Source of the DNA: Hyphomonas atlantica corrig.
Lineage (GTDB): Bacteria > Pseudomonadota > Alphaproteobacteria > Caulobacterales > Hyphomonadaceae
Reading direction: 5' to 3'
DNA: 42,871 nt
NCBI RefSeq assembly: GCF_000682715.1
Contig: NZ_AWFH01000014.1
Location: 1 to 42,871 of the forward strand
The translations under genes and the position numbers were made by a program. The notes beneath the pieces were generated by a model that worked only from the letters and a program-made list of their open reading frames with translations, was not told the DNA's origin and did not search any database. This document shows, one piece after another, positions 9,326 to 17,695 of this stretch (the stretch's first letter is position 1; the number at the start of each line of letters is the position of its first letter).

Positions 9326-10444
9326 ATGACTGACACGCCCTTCTCTTCAGCCAAACGCATCGTGGTGAAAACCGGCTCGGCGCTCGTAGCGGAAAACGGA
9401 AAACCGCGCCATGAATGGCTTGAAAAGCTGGCGTCGGACATTGTCGCCCTGCGTCGCCGCGGGTTGCAGATCGTGCTCGTTTCGTCAGGCGCTGTCGCCC
9501 TGGGTCGCCAGAGTGTCGCCGGATCTGTCGCCAATCGTCTCGACCAGAAACAGGCCGCGGCCGCCATCGGCCAGCTTCGCCTCATGTCCGCCATCGCCAC
9601 CGCGTTCGAGCCGCACGACGTGACCATCGGCCAGGCCCTGCTGACGCTCAGCGACACCGAGATCCGCCGCCGCTGGCTGAACGCGCGCGCGACGCTGGAG
9701 ACGCTGCTGGAATCCGGGACGGTTCCGGTGATCAACGAGAATGACACGGTCGCGACGGATGAGATCCGATATGGCGACAATGATCGACTCGCCGCGCGCG
9801 TGGCACAGATGATGGGCGCGGATGTTCTGGTGCTGCTGTCCGACATAGACGGGCTCTACACCGCTGACCCGCGCAGCCACCCGGACGCGGCGCATATTCC
9901 TCATCTTGCCGAGCTGACGGCGGAGCATGATGCCATGGCGACGGGCGCGAATGCCGATGCCGGGGTGGGCTCCGGCGGCATGGCGACCAAGCTCGCCGCC
10001 GCGCGCATCGCTCATGCGGCGGGCTGCTCAACTCTCATCACACTCGGCAATCGGGACCATCCCCTGCTCTCGATTGAAGACGGCGCCCGCGCCACGCTGA
10101 TTTCGGCGGCGACCACACCGGCAAGCGCACGTGCGGCCTGGCTGGCCGGGCACCTCACCCCTGAAGGCGCGATCACGCTGGACGAAGGCGCGGCCAAGGC
10201 CCTGCGCGGCGGGGCGAGCCTTCTGGCCGTGGGCATAACCGGCGTGACCGGCAATTTCGAACGTGGCGCAGCGGTGGCCTTGAAAGCGCCATCGGGCAAG
10301 ATGGTTGGCAAGGGTGTCACCGCCTATGGCTCGGCCGAGATCGCCCGCGTCATTGGCCGCCAGAGCGATGAAGTCGAAGCAATCCTCGGCTATCGCGGAC
10401 GCCCAGCCATTGTCCACCGGGACGACATGGTCCTGGTTCGCTAG
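9326..10444 (+). CDS. proB: Glutamate 5-kinase
   Basis: The ATG at 9326 (MTDTPFSSAKRIVVKTGSALV) gives 372 residues, the usual ProB length; the in-frame ATG at 9263 would add an atypical N-terminus. ProB phosphorylates glutamate in the first step of proline synthesis. The amino-acid-kinase domain shows VVKTGSALV, LVSSGAVALGR, VPVINENDTVATDEIRYGDNDRLAARVA and GSGGMATKLAAARIA. A PUA domain follows from about residue 275 (GAITLDEGAAKALRGGASLL, VGKGVTAYGSAEI). proA is not adjacent here. Confidence 0.97.
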   Translation: MTDTPFSSAKRIVVKTGSALVAENGKPRHEWLEKLASDIVALRRRGLQIVLVSSGAVALGRQSVAGSVANRLDQKQAAAAIGQLRLMSAIATAFEPHDVTIGQALLTLSDTEIRRRWLNARATLETLLESGTVPVINENDTVATDEIRYGDNDRLAARVAQMMGADVLVLLSDIDGLYTADPRSHPDAAHIPHLAELTAEHDAMATGANADAGVGSGGMATKLAAARIAHAAGCSTLITLGNRDHPLLSIEDGARATLISAATTPASARAAWLAGHLTPEGAITLDEGAAKALRGGASLLAVGITGVTGNFERGAAVALKAPSGKMVGKGVTAYGSAEIARVIGRQSDEVEAILGYRGRPAIVHRDDMVLVR

Positions 10445-10450
10445 ACCGCC

Positions 10451-10918
10451 ATGACACAGACTGTTCGCGCTGCCACACCGGAAGACGTCGCCGCGCTGAC
10501 CGAGCTGGAGCTGGCGTTTCCAGAGGAAGACCGCTTCTCCCGGCGCACCTGGCAGAGGCTGTTGCGCGGGAATTCAGCCATCCTCGTATCCGACGGAGAA
10601 GCCGGGCTCGATGGCGCGCTTGTCCTCCTGTTCCGCAAGACCAGCCGCATTGCGCGAATCTACTCGATATCCGTCGCAGAAACTGCGCGTGGAACGGGCC
10701 TGTCCGACAAACTTCTGTCCGAAAGCGAAGCGATTTCAAGGCAGCGGGGCTGTGTTGCGATAAGGCTGGAAGTGCGCGAAACAAATTCGCGCGCAAAGCG
10801 TCTTTACGAACGCCATGATTATCGCGTAATGGCGCGCGCCGCAGGCTATTACCCGGACGGGGAGGCCGCACTTAGAATGGAGAAGCCGCTGGTCGGCCTC
10901 TCGAGAGAGGATCAATGA
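10451..10918 (+). CDS. GNAT family N-acetyltransferase paired with RimK-like protein
   Basis: This 155-residue protein has the RimI-type GNAT fold: ARIYSISVAETARGTGLSDKLL as the acetyl-CoA motif A, and RLEVRETNSRAKRLYERHDYRVM as motif B. It begins 6 nt after proB and overlaps the downstream RimK-like gene by 4 nt (ATGA at 10915), so the two products are probably made together. The acceptor substrate is unknown; the pairing suggests acetylation of the product or substrate of the ATP-grasp ligase. Confidence 0.88.
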   Translation: MTQTVRAATPEDVAALTELELAFPEEDRFSRRTWQRLLRGNSAILVSDGEAGLDGALVLLFRKTSRIARIYSISVAETARGTGLSDKLLSESEAISRQRGCVAIRLEVRETNSRAKRLYERHDYRVMARAAGYYPDGEAALRMEKPLVGLSREDQ

Positions 10919-12384
10919 CCGATTGGGTCGTACTCGTCGAATCCGCCAACGACATCTCGCAGGCTGAAACGCCTCACAAGGTGCTCAAGGTTGCAGACTA
11001 TATCACCAAGCCCGCCCTGTTCAGCGGACGGCGGCCCTATATCCTGAACCTCTGCCGATCCTACGGCTATCAGTCAGAGGGCTATTACGCCTCCCTGCTC
11101 GCTGAAGCGCGCGGCCATCGGGTCAGCCCCAGCGTACAGACGATGGTAGAGCTGTCAGCCAAGGGCCTCTACAAACACGCCCTGCCCGATCTTGGCGAAC
11201 GCCTGCGCGAAGCCATCTCGAAAGGCGCGCCAGAACAGGAAAGCCTGTTCGTCGCCTTCTCGAAGCCGGACACGCCCGGCTACGAACGCCTTGCCCGGGA
11301 AGTTTCGGACTGGTTCCGCGTGCCAGCGCTGGAGGTTGAGTTCGATCCGAAATCTCCCCACGGAATTGGCCGTGTCCGGATGGTGCCGCCCCACAAGCTG
11401 AAAGGTGCGCGCCGGGACTTTTTCCTTGAGGCAATGGGCACCTATACGAGCGGCCGGATCAGCGAACCGAAAACAAAGGCCCCGGCCAAATGGGCGTTGG
11501 CCGTGCTGGTGGACCCGCATGAGAAGACTGCCCCCTCGAAGCCTTCTTCCATCAAACGCCTGGCTGATGTTGCCGCGAAGATGGGTGTGGAGGTCGAAAC
11601 AATCGAGCCATCCGACCTGACCAGCCTCGCCGAGTTCGACGCCCTGTTTATCCGGGCGACGACGCAGATCGACAACTACACCTACAAATTCGCACGCCGC
11701 GCCGAACAGGAAGGCATGCCCGTCATTGACGACACCCAATCCATGATCCGGTGCACGAACAAGGTGTTCCTCAAGGAAATTCTGGAGAAGGCGGGCCTGC
11801 CCATTCCGAGGACGGAAATCCTTGACGAGAAATCAGACCTGGCCGCCGTGTTCGAAAAGCTGGGCAACCCGGTTGTCCTGAAAACGCCGGATGGGTCGTT
11901 CGGCACGAATATGGTCAAGGCCCGTTCGCTTGAGGAACTGCGCGCCGGGGCGAAGCAGATGTTCAAGGAAACGGCACTGATCATCGCGCAGGAGTTCGTG
12001 CCAACCAAGTTCGACTGGCGCATCGGCGTGCTGAACGGCGAGCCGCTTTATGCGTGCCAGTACCGTATGGCGCGTGGGCACTGGCAGATCGTGAAGCACG
12101 GGCCCGATGGCAAGACGACCGAAGGCGGGTTCGCGACCTTCCCGGTCGAGGATGCCCCGCCCGAGGTGGTGGACGCCGCGGTGCGCGGGGCGCGCCTGAT
12201 CGGCGACGGCCTGTATGGCGTGGATCTGAAGGAGACCGACAAGGGCGTCGTGATCATCGAGATCAACGACAACCCTTCGATCGATCATGATGTTGAGGGC
12301 GCCGTCCTGAAAGACGAACTCTGGCGACGGATCATATCCTGGTTCTCCACACGCCTGGAACAGCGCATGGGCCGGGTCACCTGA
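10915..12384 (+). CDS. RimK-like ATP-grasp protein with RLAN-type N-terminal domain
   Basis: The 489-residue protein has two parts. The first (about 1-200: WVVLVESANDISQAETPHKV, KPALFSGRRPYILNLCRSYGYQS) matches the N-terminal domain found before RimK-like ATP-grasps. The second is an ATP-grasp domain (about 270-480) with NPVVLKTPDGSFGTNMVKA as the nucleotide-binding loop, EFVPTKFDWRIGVLNGEPL, and VVIIEINDNPSIDHDVEG with the Mg-binding Glu/Asn residues. The family ligates an amino acid to a carboxylate using ATP; the substrate is unknown. It is coupled to the GNAT gene upstream and ends 3 nt from a convergent gene. Confidence 0.9.
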   Translation: MTDWVVLVESANDISQAETPHKVLKVADYITKPALFSGRRPYILNLCRSYGYQSEGYYASLLAEARGHRVSPSVQTMVELSAKGLYKHALPDLGERLREAISKGAPEQESLFVAFSKPDTPGYERLAREVSDWFRVPALEVEFDPKSPHGIGRVRMVPPHKLKGARRDFFLEAMGTYTSGRISEPKTKAPAKWALAVLVDPHEKTAPSKPSSIKRLADVAAKMGVEVETIEPSDLTSLAEFDALFIRATTQIDNYTYKFARRAEQEGMPVIDDTQSMIRCTNKVFLKEILEKAGLPIPRTEILDEKSDLAAVFEKLGNPVVLKTPDGSFGTNMVKARSLEELRAGAKQMFKETALIIAQEFVPTKFDWRIGVLNGEPLYACQYRMARGHWQIVKHGPDGKTTEGGFATFPVEDAPPEVVDAAVRGARLIGDGLYGVDLKETDKGVVIIEINDNPSIDHDVEGAVLKDELWRRIISWFSTRLEQRMGRVT

Positions 12385-12387
12385 TGT

Positions 12388-14211
12388 CTAGAAGCGGAAC
12401 GCGCCAGATTTCAAGGAGTCGTAGCGATCCTGAGTGAACGGCACATATTGGCGACGCTCGGGATGGTACATCCAGATCGGATCATCGACGAGATCCGGGC
12501 TAAAGCCCTCCTTCATCAGTTCGACCTTGCGGAATTTCAGGGTGCCGGTGGTGTCTGCCTCGCGCTGGATGCGCAGGAATATCGGGATGGCATAGGCCGG
12601 CAGACTGTTTGACAGATTGTAGTGCAGGCTTTCGAAGTCTACATCCCCATTCAGCGTGATGGCGGCCATTCCTGCCTTGCCATCTGTACCGGGAATTTCG
12701 ACGCCATAGACATTGGCGGTGGCGATCCCCTCCACGCGTGACAGGGCATTGCTGACTTCACTGGTAGAGACGTTCTCGCCTTTCCAGCGGAACGTGTCGC
12801 CTGTGCGGTCCACGAAATAGACGTAGCCGTCTTCGTCCTTGCGCATGAGGTCTCCCGTTCTGAACCAGCGGTCGCCCTGCTCGAACACGTTGCGCAGGAT
12901 TTTCTTTTCGGTCGCCTTGGGGTCATGATAGCCGGCGAATTCGAATTCCTCGTCGGACATGCGGCCAAGCATCTCGCCCACTTCGTTCGCTGCCGCACGG
13001 ATCACATATCCGTCTTCACCGCGAACGACATCTTCTTTCTCAAGGTCGTATTTCACGAACTCGACATGATCGAAGCGCGCCTTCAACCATTTGGGAATGC
13101 GGCCGACAGCACCGACCGTGCCGTCAATGCTCATGAGATTCACATTGCCATCTGTCGCGCCATAAAACTCGACCAGATTGGTAATGTTGAACCGCTCACG
13201 GAACTCCGTCCAGATTTCAGCGCGAAGGCCGTTGCCAAACCCCGTGCGCAGGCGATGCTGACGCTCCTTCGGATGAACCGGCTGGTTCAGAAGGTATCGG
13301 CAAAGCTCGCCAATATAGACAATCGAGGTTGCGCCCTCATCCACGACATCGTCCCAGAAAGCGGTCGCAGAGAACTTCCGACGCAGGATGACACTTGCAC
13401 CCGTCATCAGCGCCTGACCAATACCGCACGCGCCGCCCGTCGCATGATAGAGCGGCAGCGTGATGTAAACGCGATCACGTGGCCCTGTGTAGCAAGGCGC
13501 AATAAAGGTCCGCATCATGATCTGCAGGCGGGAATTGGTGATTTTCGTCGCCTTGGGCAGGCCCGTTGTGCCTGATGTATATATGAAGAGGCAGTCATCC
13601 TTGCCGCGCAGATGCGCGCGCAGGTCACGTGATGGCCGCTCGGCCGACAGGCTTGGCAGCATGGCCGCGATGTCTTCGCCATGTTCCCCGCCCCAAGTCC
13701 AGACTTGTGGCGGGCCGTCCATCGTGGCGGAAGCTTCCGTGACCGCCTTGTCGCGAGTCGCCCCGGCAATGATGTGGCTTGCCTCGGAAATGGTCAGGCA
13801 ATGGCGCAACGCGTCGCCATCCAGATGTGTGTTGATCAGGGCTGTGACCACGCCAACTTTTGCGAGGCCAACCCAGATCGCCACATAATCCGGGCAATTC
13901 TCCATGCAGAGCGCAACACGGTCACCCGCTTTCAGATTGTGCGCCAGCGCCCAGTGCGCGATGCGGTTCGCTTGCGCGTCGAACTCAGCATAGGTCGTCA
14001 GCCCGCCTTCAAACCGGAAGGCGACATTGGCCGCAAACTTGTCCGCACTAGTCTCGAAATCATCCGCAACCAGCTGCTCAGTCTCTGGCGTCACATCGCC
14101 AATCAACTTGTGCATGCGATACGCCATGCGCAGGAAATCCAGATCCCGCTTCATCTGGGAAAAGGAATCGTGGAACGGCACGGCGGTGCGGAGTGAGGCA
14201 GCATTAACCAT
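12388..14211 (-). CDS. Long-chain acyl-CoA synthetase (FadD6/FATP type)
   Basis: The ATG at 14211 gives 607 residues; extending to 14223 would need a TTG start. The AMP-binding motif YTSGTTGLPK lies near residue 211, and EFYGATDGN and GDLMRKDEDGYVYFVDRTGDTFRWKGENVSTSEV are the adenylate and C-terminal hinge motifs. Features such as ALINTHLDGDALRHCL and a C-terminus ending VPFTQDRYDSLKSGAFRF match the very-long-chain/FATP-type synthetases. It activates fatty acids to acyl-CoA for beta-oxidation or lipid synthesis. It is divergent from the thioesterase gene. Confidence 0.9.
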   Translation of the reverse strand: MVNAASLRTAVPFHDSFSQMKRDLDFLRMAYRMHKLIGDVTPETEQLVADDFETSADKFAANVAFRFEGGLTTYAEFDAQANRIAHWALAHNLKAGDRVALCMENCPDYVAIWVGLAKVGVVTALINTHLDGDALRHCLTISEASHIIAGATRDKAVTEASATMDGPPQVWTWGGEHGEDIAAMLPSLSAERPSRDLRAHLRGKDDCLFIYTSGTTGLPKATKITNSRLQIMMRTFIAPCYTGPRDRVYITLPLYHATGGACGIGQALMTGASVILRRKFSATAFWDDVVDEGATSIVYIGELCRYLLNQPVHPKERQHRLRTGFGNGLRAEIWTEFRERFNITNLVEFYGATDGNVNLMSIDGTVGAVGRIPKWLKARFDHVEFVKYDLEKEDVVRGEDGYVIRAAANEVGEMLGRMSDEEFEFAGYHDPKATEKKILRNVFEQGDRWFRTGDLMRKDEDGYVYFVDRTGDTFRWKGENVSTSEVSNALSRVEGIATANVYGVEIPGTDGKAGMAAITLNGDVDFESLHYNLSNSLPAYAIPIFLRIQREADTTGTLKFRKVELMKEGFSPDLVDDPIWMYHPERRQYVPFTQDRYDSLKSGAFRF

Positions 14212-14348
14212 AATAACTGGCAATACCCGAATGTGGTGAACATGTAGTGACCAGAAAGGTCAAAATTCGAATGGACGCGCGCACTTGCACAGTTTGCATC
14301 CATTCCTGCCTCTGCTAGCTCCATCCAACACAATCTGGAGACCCTCGC

Positions 14349-15224
14349 ATGGCAGACCCCGTCGGAGACCTTCTGGCCCTTTTGGACATTGAACGCCTGG
14401 AACTGGACCTGTTCCGGGGCCAGAGCCCTGATGAGCGGGCCAGCCAGCGCGTATTCGGCGGTCAGGTGATCGCGCAGTCACTTGTCGCGGCCTATCGCAC
14501 CGTTCCGGACGACCGCACCTGTCACTCGCTGCATGCCTATTTCATCCGGCCGGGCGATCCGACCGTGCCGATCATCTATCAGGTCGACCATTCGCGCGAC
14601 GGTGGCAGCTTCACCACGCGGCGCGTCGTTGCGATCCAGCATGGCAAGCAGATCTTCAACATGGCCGCCAGCTTCCAGACCGACGAGGACAGCTGGGAAC
14701 ACCAGCACAAGATGCCGGACGTGGAAGGCCCGGAAGGACTGCCAGAGCTGCGCGAACGCCGCATGCAGATTCTCGACAAGGTGCCGGAGGCAATGCGCGA
14801 GGATTTCACCCGCGAACGCGATATCGAAATCCGCGATGTAGACCCGCTGGACCTGATTCATCCAGAAATCGCGGATGACCGCCATAATCTGTGGTTCCGC
14901 GTCAGCCGCCCCATTGATGTACCGCCTGCCCTGCACCACTGCCTGCTGGCCTATGCGTCTGACATGAGCCTGCTCAGCTCCAGCTATCGCCCGCACGGCA
15001 TTACCTGGCTGAACCACAAGGAATTGATGTCTGCCAGCCTCGACCACGCCATGTGGCTGCATGCGCCGATCAAGTTCGATGAATGGCACCTCTACTCCAT
15101 GGACAGCCCGTTCGCCGGTAAAGGCCGCGGACTGAACCGCGGAATGATCTATAATATGGCCGGAGACCTCGTCGCGAGTGTTGCACAAGAGGGTCTGGTG
15201 CGACGCTTGCGCACAAAAGACTGA
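14349..15224 (+). CDS. tesB: Acyl-CoA thioesterase II
   Basis: The 291-residue protein carries two hotdog domains. The first includes GQSPDERASQRVFGGQVIAQSLVAA and FIRPGDPTVPIIYQVDHSRDGGSFTTRRV. The second includes HHCLLAYASDMSLLSSSYRPHG, ASLDHAMWLHAPIKFDEWHLYSMDSP and GRGLNRGMIYNMAGDLVASVAQEGL. These are the TesB signatures with catalytic Asp, Gln and Thr/Ser positions present. It hydrolyses medium and long acyl-CoAs. A 137-bp region separates it from the divergent acyl-CoA synthetase, so the two may share regulatory DNA. CTGGAG precedes the ATG. Confidence 0.95.
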   Translation: MADPVGDLLALLDIERLELDLFRGQSPDERASQRVFGGQVIAQSLVAAYRTVPDDRTCHSLHAYFIRPGDPTVPIIYQVDHSRDGGSFTTRRVVAIQHGKQIFNMAASFQTDEDSWEHQHKMPDVEGPEGLPELRERRMQILDKVPEAMREDFTRERDIEIRDVDPLDLIHPEIADDRHNLWFRVSRPIDVPPALHHCLLAYASDMSLLSSSYRPHGITWLNHKELMSASLDHAMWLHAPIKFDEWHLYSMDSPFAGKGRGLNRGMIYNMAGDLVASVAQEGLVRRLRTKD

Positions 15225-15278
15225 ATTCACAGCCGAAAGGGGCTTGCGCCATAGCGCGACCCCATTATTACGGGAGTC

Positions 15279-15355
<77 letters not shown>

Positions 15356-15383
15356 TTCACTTTCGCAGCGGTGAGGTCGATCA

Positions 15384-15692
15384 ATGCAAGCGCGTATTTA
15401 CAAGCCCGCCAAAAGCGCGATGACCTCAGGACGCGGCAAGACCAAGGCCTGGGTGCTGGAATTCGTGAAGAATGACGCGAAGCGCTCTGCCGACCCGGTC
15501 ATGGGCTGGACCAGCATCGACGACACGTCTGGCCAGGTCCGCCTCTCCTTCGACACACAGGAACAGGCCATCGAATACGCCAAGAGCGAAGGCCTCACCT
15601 TCACCGTCACGCCCTCTGAGGAGCGGAAACGGCTTGTAAAGTCCTACAGCGCTAATTTCGACGCAAATCGCAAGCAGCCCTGGACACACTAG
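15384..15692 (+). CDS. NDUFS4-type accessory subunit of respiratory complex I
   Basis: This 102-residue protein begins [27 protein letters not shown] and contains [20 protein letters not shown] and [20 protein letters not shown], ending near RKQPWTH. This is the conserved region of the 18-kDa NDUFS4-type subunit, which alphaproteobacteria share with mitochondria and which stabilises NADH:quinone oxidoreductase at the membrane arm junction. It is a stand-alone gene between two tRNAs, away from the nuo operon, as in many relatives. Confidence 0.93.
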   Translation: MQARIYKPAKSAMTSGRGKTKAWVLEFVKNDAKRSADPVMGWTSIDDTSGQVRLSFDTQEQAIEYAKSEGLTFTVTPSEERKRLVKSYSANFDANRKQPWTH

Positions 15693-15713
15693 GGTGCCCG
15701 CCGGCGGCGTTCC

Positions 15714-15790
15714 GGCCCCGTAGCTCAGCTGGATAGAGCACCCGACTTCTAATCGGACGGTCGCAGGTTCGAATCCTGCCGGGGTCGCCA
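15714..15790 (+). tRNA. tRNA-Arg(TCT)
   Basis: A 77-nt cloverleaf with encoded CCA. The acceptor stem GGCCCCG pairs with CGGGGTC (one G-T wobble). The anticodon arm CCGA-CTTCTAA-TCGG carries TCT, and the T-loop is TTCGAAT. It is followed by a hairpin at 15829. Confidence 0.96.
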
Positions 15791-15828
15791 TTGCGTTGCG
15801 ATCTGGCTCAATACTTTCTCCAAAACGA

Positions 15829-15858
15829 GACAAGGCCCCCGAAATCGGGAGCCCTGTC
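15829..15858. terminator. Bidirectional hairpin terminator
   Basis: The arms GACAAGGC and GCCCTGTC flank an inner CCCGA/TCGGG stem between tRNA-Arg and the convergent acyl-CoA ligase end. On the minus strand it is followed by a T-rich stretch (TCTCGTTTTGG), so it probably ends the ligase transcript and may serve the tRNA as well. Confidence 0.7.
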
Positions 15859-15883
15859 GTGGTCTCTCAGTATCGTTCAGGCG

Positions 15884-17593
15884 TCAGCTCACCTGCGCGC
15901 TGTCGAGATCCTTGGTCAATTGTTCCTTCAGATCGCGCTTCACGAATTTGCCGCTGGCATTGCGTGGAAGTGCGGTGAGGAACCAGACATAACGCGGCAC
16001 CTTGTGCTTCGCCATGATGCCGGCGCAATGTTCGCGCAGGGCGTCGGCGGAAACGTCTTCGCCCGGCTTCAGCACGATGGCCACGCCGACCTCTTCGCCC
16101 AGACGATCATCCGGCACACCGAACACGCTGCATTCAGCGACTGATGGATGGCGATAGACGGCGGCTTCCACCTCGGCGCAATACACATTCTCGCCACCAC
16201 GCAGCACCATGTCTTTCTTCCGGTCGACGATAAAGATGAAGCCATCTTCGTCGATACGCGCAATGTCGCCTGTGTGCAGCCAGCCATCCGTAATGGATTC
16301 AGCAGTCGCCTCGGGACGATTGATATAGCCCTTGATGACGGAAGACCCCTTCACCCAAAGCTCGCCTACCTCGCCCTGAGGCAGGGTTTCGCCCAGCTCG
16401 TTGACGCATTTTGCCTCGAAGTTCGGCATGGCCGGGCCAGCACTGTCCGGCTTGTCGATGAAGAAGTCCGCCGACACCGATGTGATGATGCCGCAGGTTT
16501 CAGTCATGCCATAGCCGGTATTCGGGCGAGCCGTTTCAACCGAGGAATCAATCTTGTGGACCAGGTCCGGCGGCAATTGCGCGCCGCCGCCGCCAAGTGT
16601 CTGCAGGCTGGATGTATCCGTCGTGGCGAAGTCTGGATGGTTGATCAGTTCCCGCGCCATGATCGGCACGCCACTCATCGCCGTGACTTTCTCGGTCTCC
16701 ACCAGTTTCAGCGCTTCACCGGCATCCCAGCGATACATCAGCACGATCTTTCCGCCCGCCGCCGTGATCAGATAGGCCGCGCAATTATTGGCCGTGACGT
16801 GGAACAGCGGCGTGGTGATCAGGCCCACCGGTACGGGTGCCTCTTCCGGTGGCGGTGGCATTTCGCCAGTCGCGCGAGCCGTGGCAAGCATGGTCGATGC
16901 TGCCGAGAACGCCATGTTCAGCAAATTGGAGACGCAGCCACGATGTGTCAGCTGCGCGCCTTTCGGGAACCCGGTCGTGCCGGACGTGTAAAAGATGCAG
17001 GCGTCGGAATCCGGGTCCACGGTCACTTGCGGCAGATCCCCACCATGCGCGAGCACGTCTGACCACTGGATCACAGGCGCAGGCGCGTCCGGCGCGCGAA
17101 CGCCGACCACTTTCATCCGGTCCGTTACGCCATCGATGGACAGGGCGCGTTCCAGACGCTCTGAGTCCGCAAAAAGGACTTTGGGTTCGGAATCCTTCAG
17201 CGCGTAGTCCATTTCCTCTGGCGTCCACCAGGCATTCATGCCGACAACGACAACACCCGTCGCCACGCAGGCCCAGTAGAGCAACATCCATTCAGGATAA
17301 TTGCGCATCGCAATCGCCACGCGGTCGCCCGGTTTCACGCCCTGCTCGGCCATCCACGCCGCGGCAGACGCCACATCGCGATGCGCGTCGGCGTAGGTCC
17401 AGCGCTCATCTTGGTAAACGAGGTAGTCCCGCTCAGGGAATTGCAGTGTCGACAGCCAGACTTCCCGCACACTGGGCGGAGCGTTCTTGTAGACGCGGAG
17501 CCGGTTGCCCAGAACCTCCGCCTCGACGATCTCGAATTCGCCGCCGGGGCCAGTCAGTTCTTCCCGTGCTTTCAGGAGTTCAGTGTAGTGCAT
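15884..17593 (-). CDS. AMP-forming acyl-CoA ligase
   Basis: The start at 17593 (MHYTELLKAREEL) has GGAGGAAAC immediately upstream and is preferred over the in-frame ATG at 17626. The protein has 569 residues. The motif FYTSGTTGFPKGAQLTH is the P-loop-like AMP-binding site. NTGYGMTETCG provides the adenylate contact, WLHTGDIARIDEDGFIFIVDRKKDM is the hinge, and GKFVKRDLKEQL contains the catalytic Lys near the C-terminus. It resembles the fatty-acid/aryl acid CoA ligases rather than the FATP type at 12388. The substrate is unknown. Confidence 0.92.
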   Translation of the reverse strand: MHYTELLKAREELTGPGGEFEIVEAEVLGNRLRVYKNAPPSVREVWLSTLQFPERDYLVYQDERWTYADAHRDVASAAAWMAEQGVKPGDRVAIAMRNYPEWMLLYWACVATGVVVVGMNAWWTPEEMDYALKDSEPKVLFADSERLERALSIDGVTDRMKVVGVRAPDAPAPVIQWSDVLAHGGDLPQVTVDPDSDACIFYTSGTTGFPKGAQLTHRGCVSNLLNMAFSAASTMLATARATGEMPPPPEEAPVPVGLITTPLFHVTANNCAAYLITAAGGKIVLMYRWDAGEALKLVETEKVTAMSGVPIMARELINHPDFATTDTSSLQTLGGGGAQLPPDLVHKIDSSVETARPNTGYGMTETCGIITSVSADFFIDKPDSAGPAMPNFEAKCVNELGETLPQGEVGELWVKGSSVIKGYINRPEATAESITDGWLHTGDIARIDEDGFIFIVDRKKDMVLRGGENVYCAEVEAAVYRHPSVAECSVFGVPDDRLGEEVGVAIVLKPGEDVSADALREHCAGIMAKHKVPRYVWFLTALPRNASGKFVKRDLKEQLTKDLDSAQVS

Positions 17594-17695
17594 GTTTCCT
17601 CCGGAATGTTTTGTCCGATCATACACATTGTCGTTGCGTCACAAAGACCGGACGCAAGGGCAAGATATGCCCAATTTACCTGAACTTTCCTCAGC

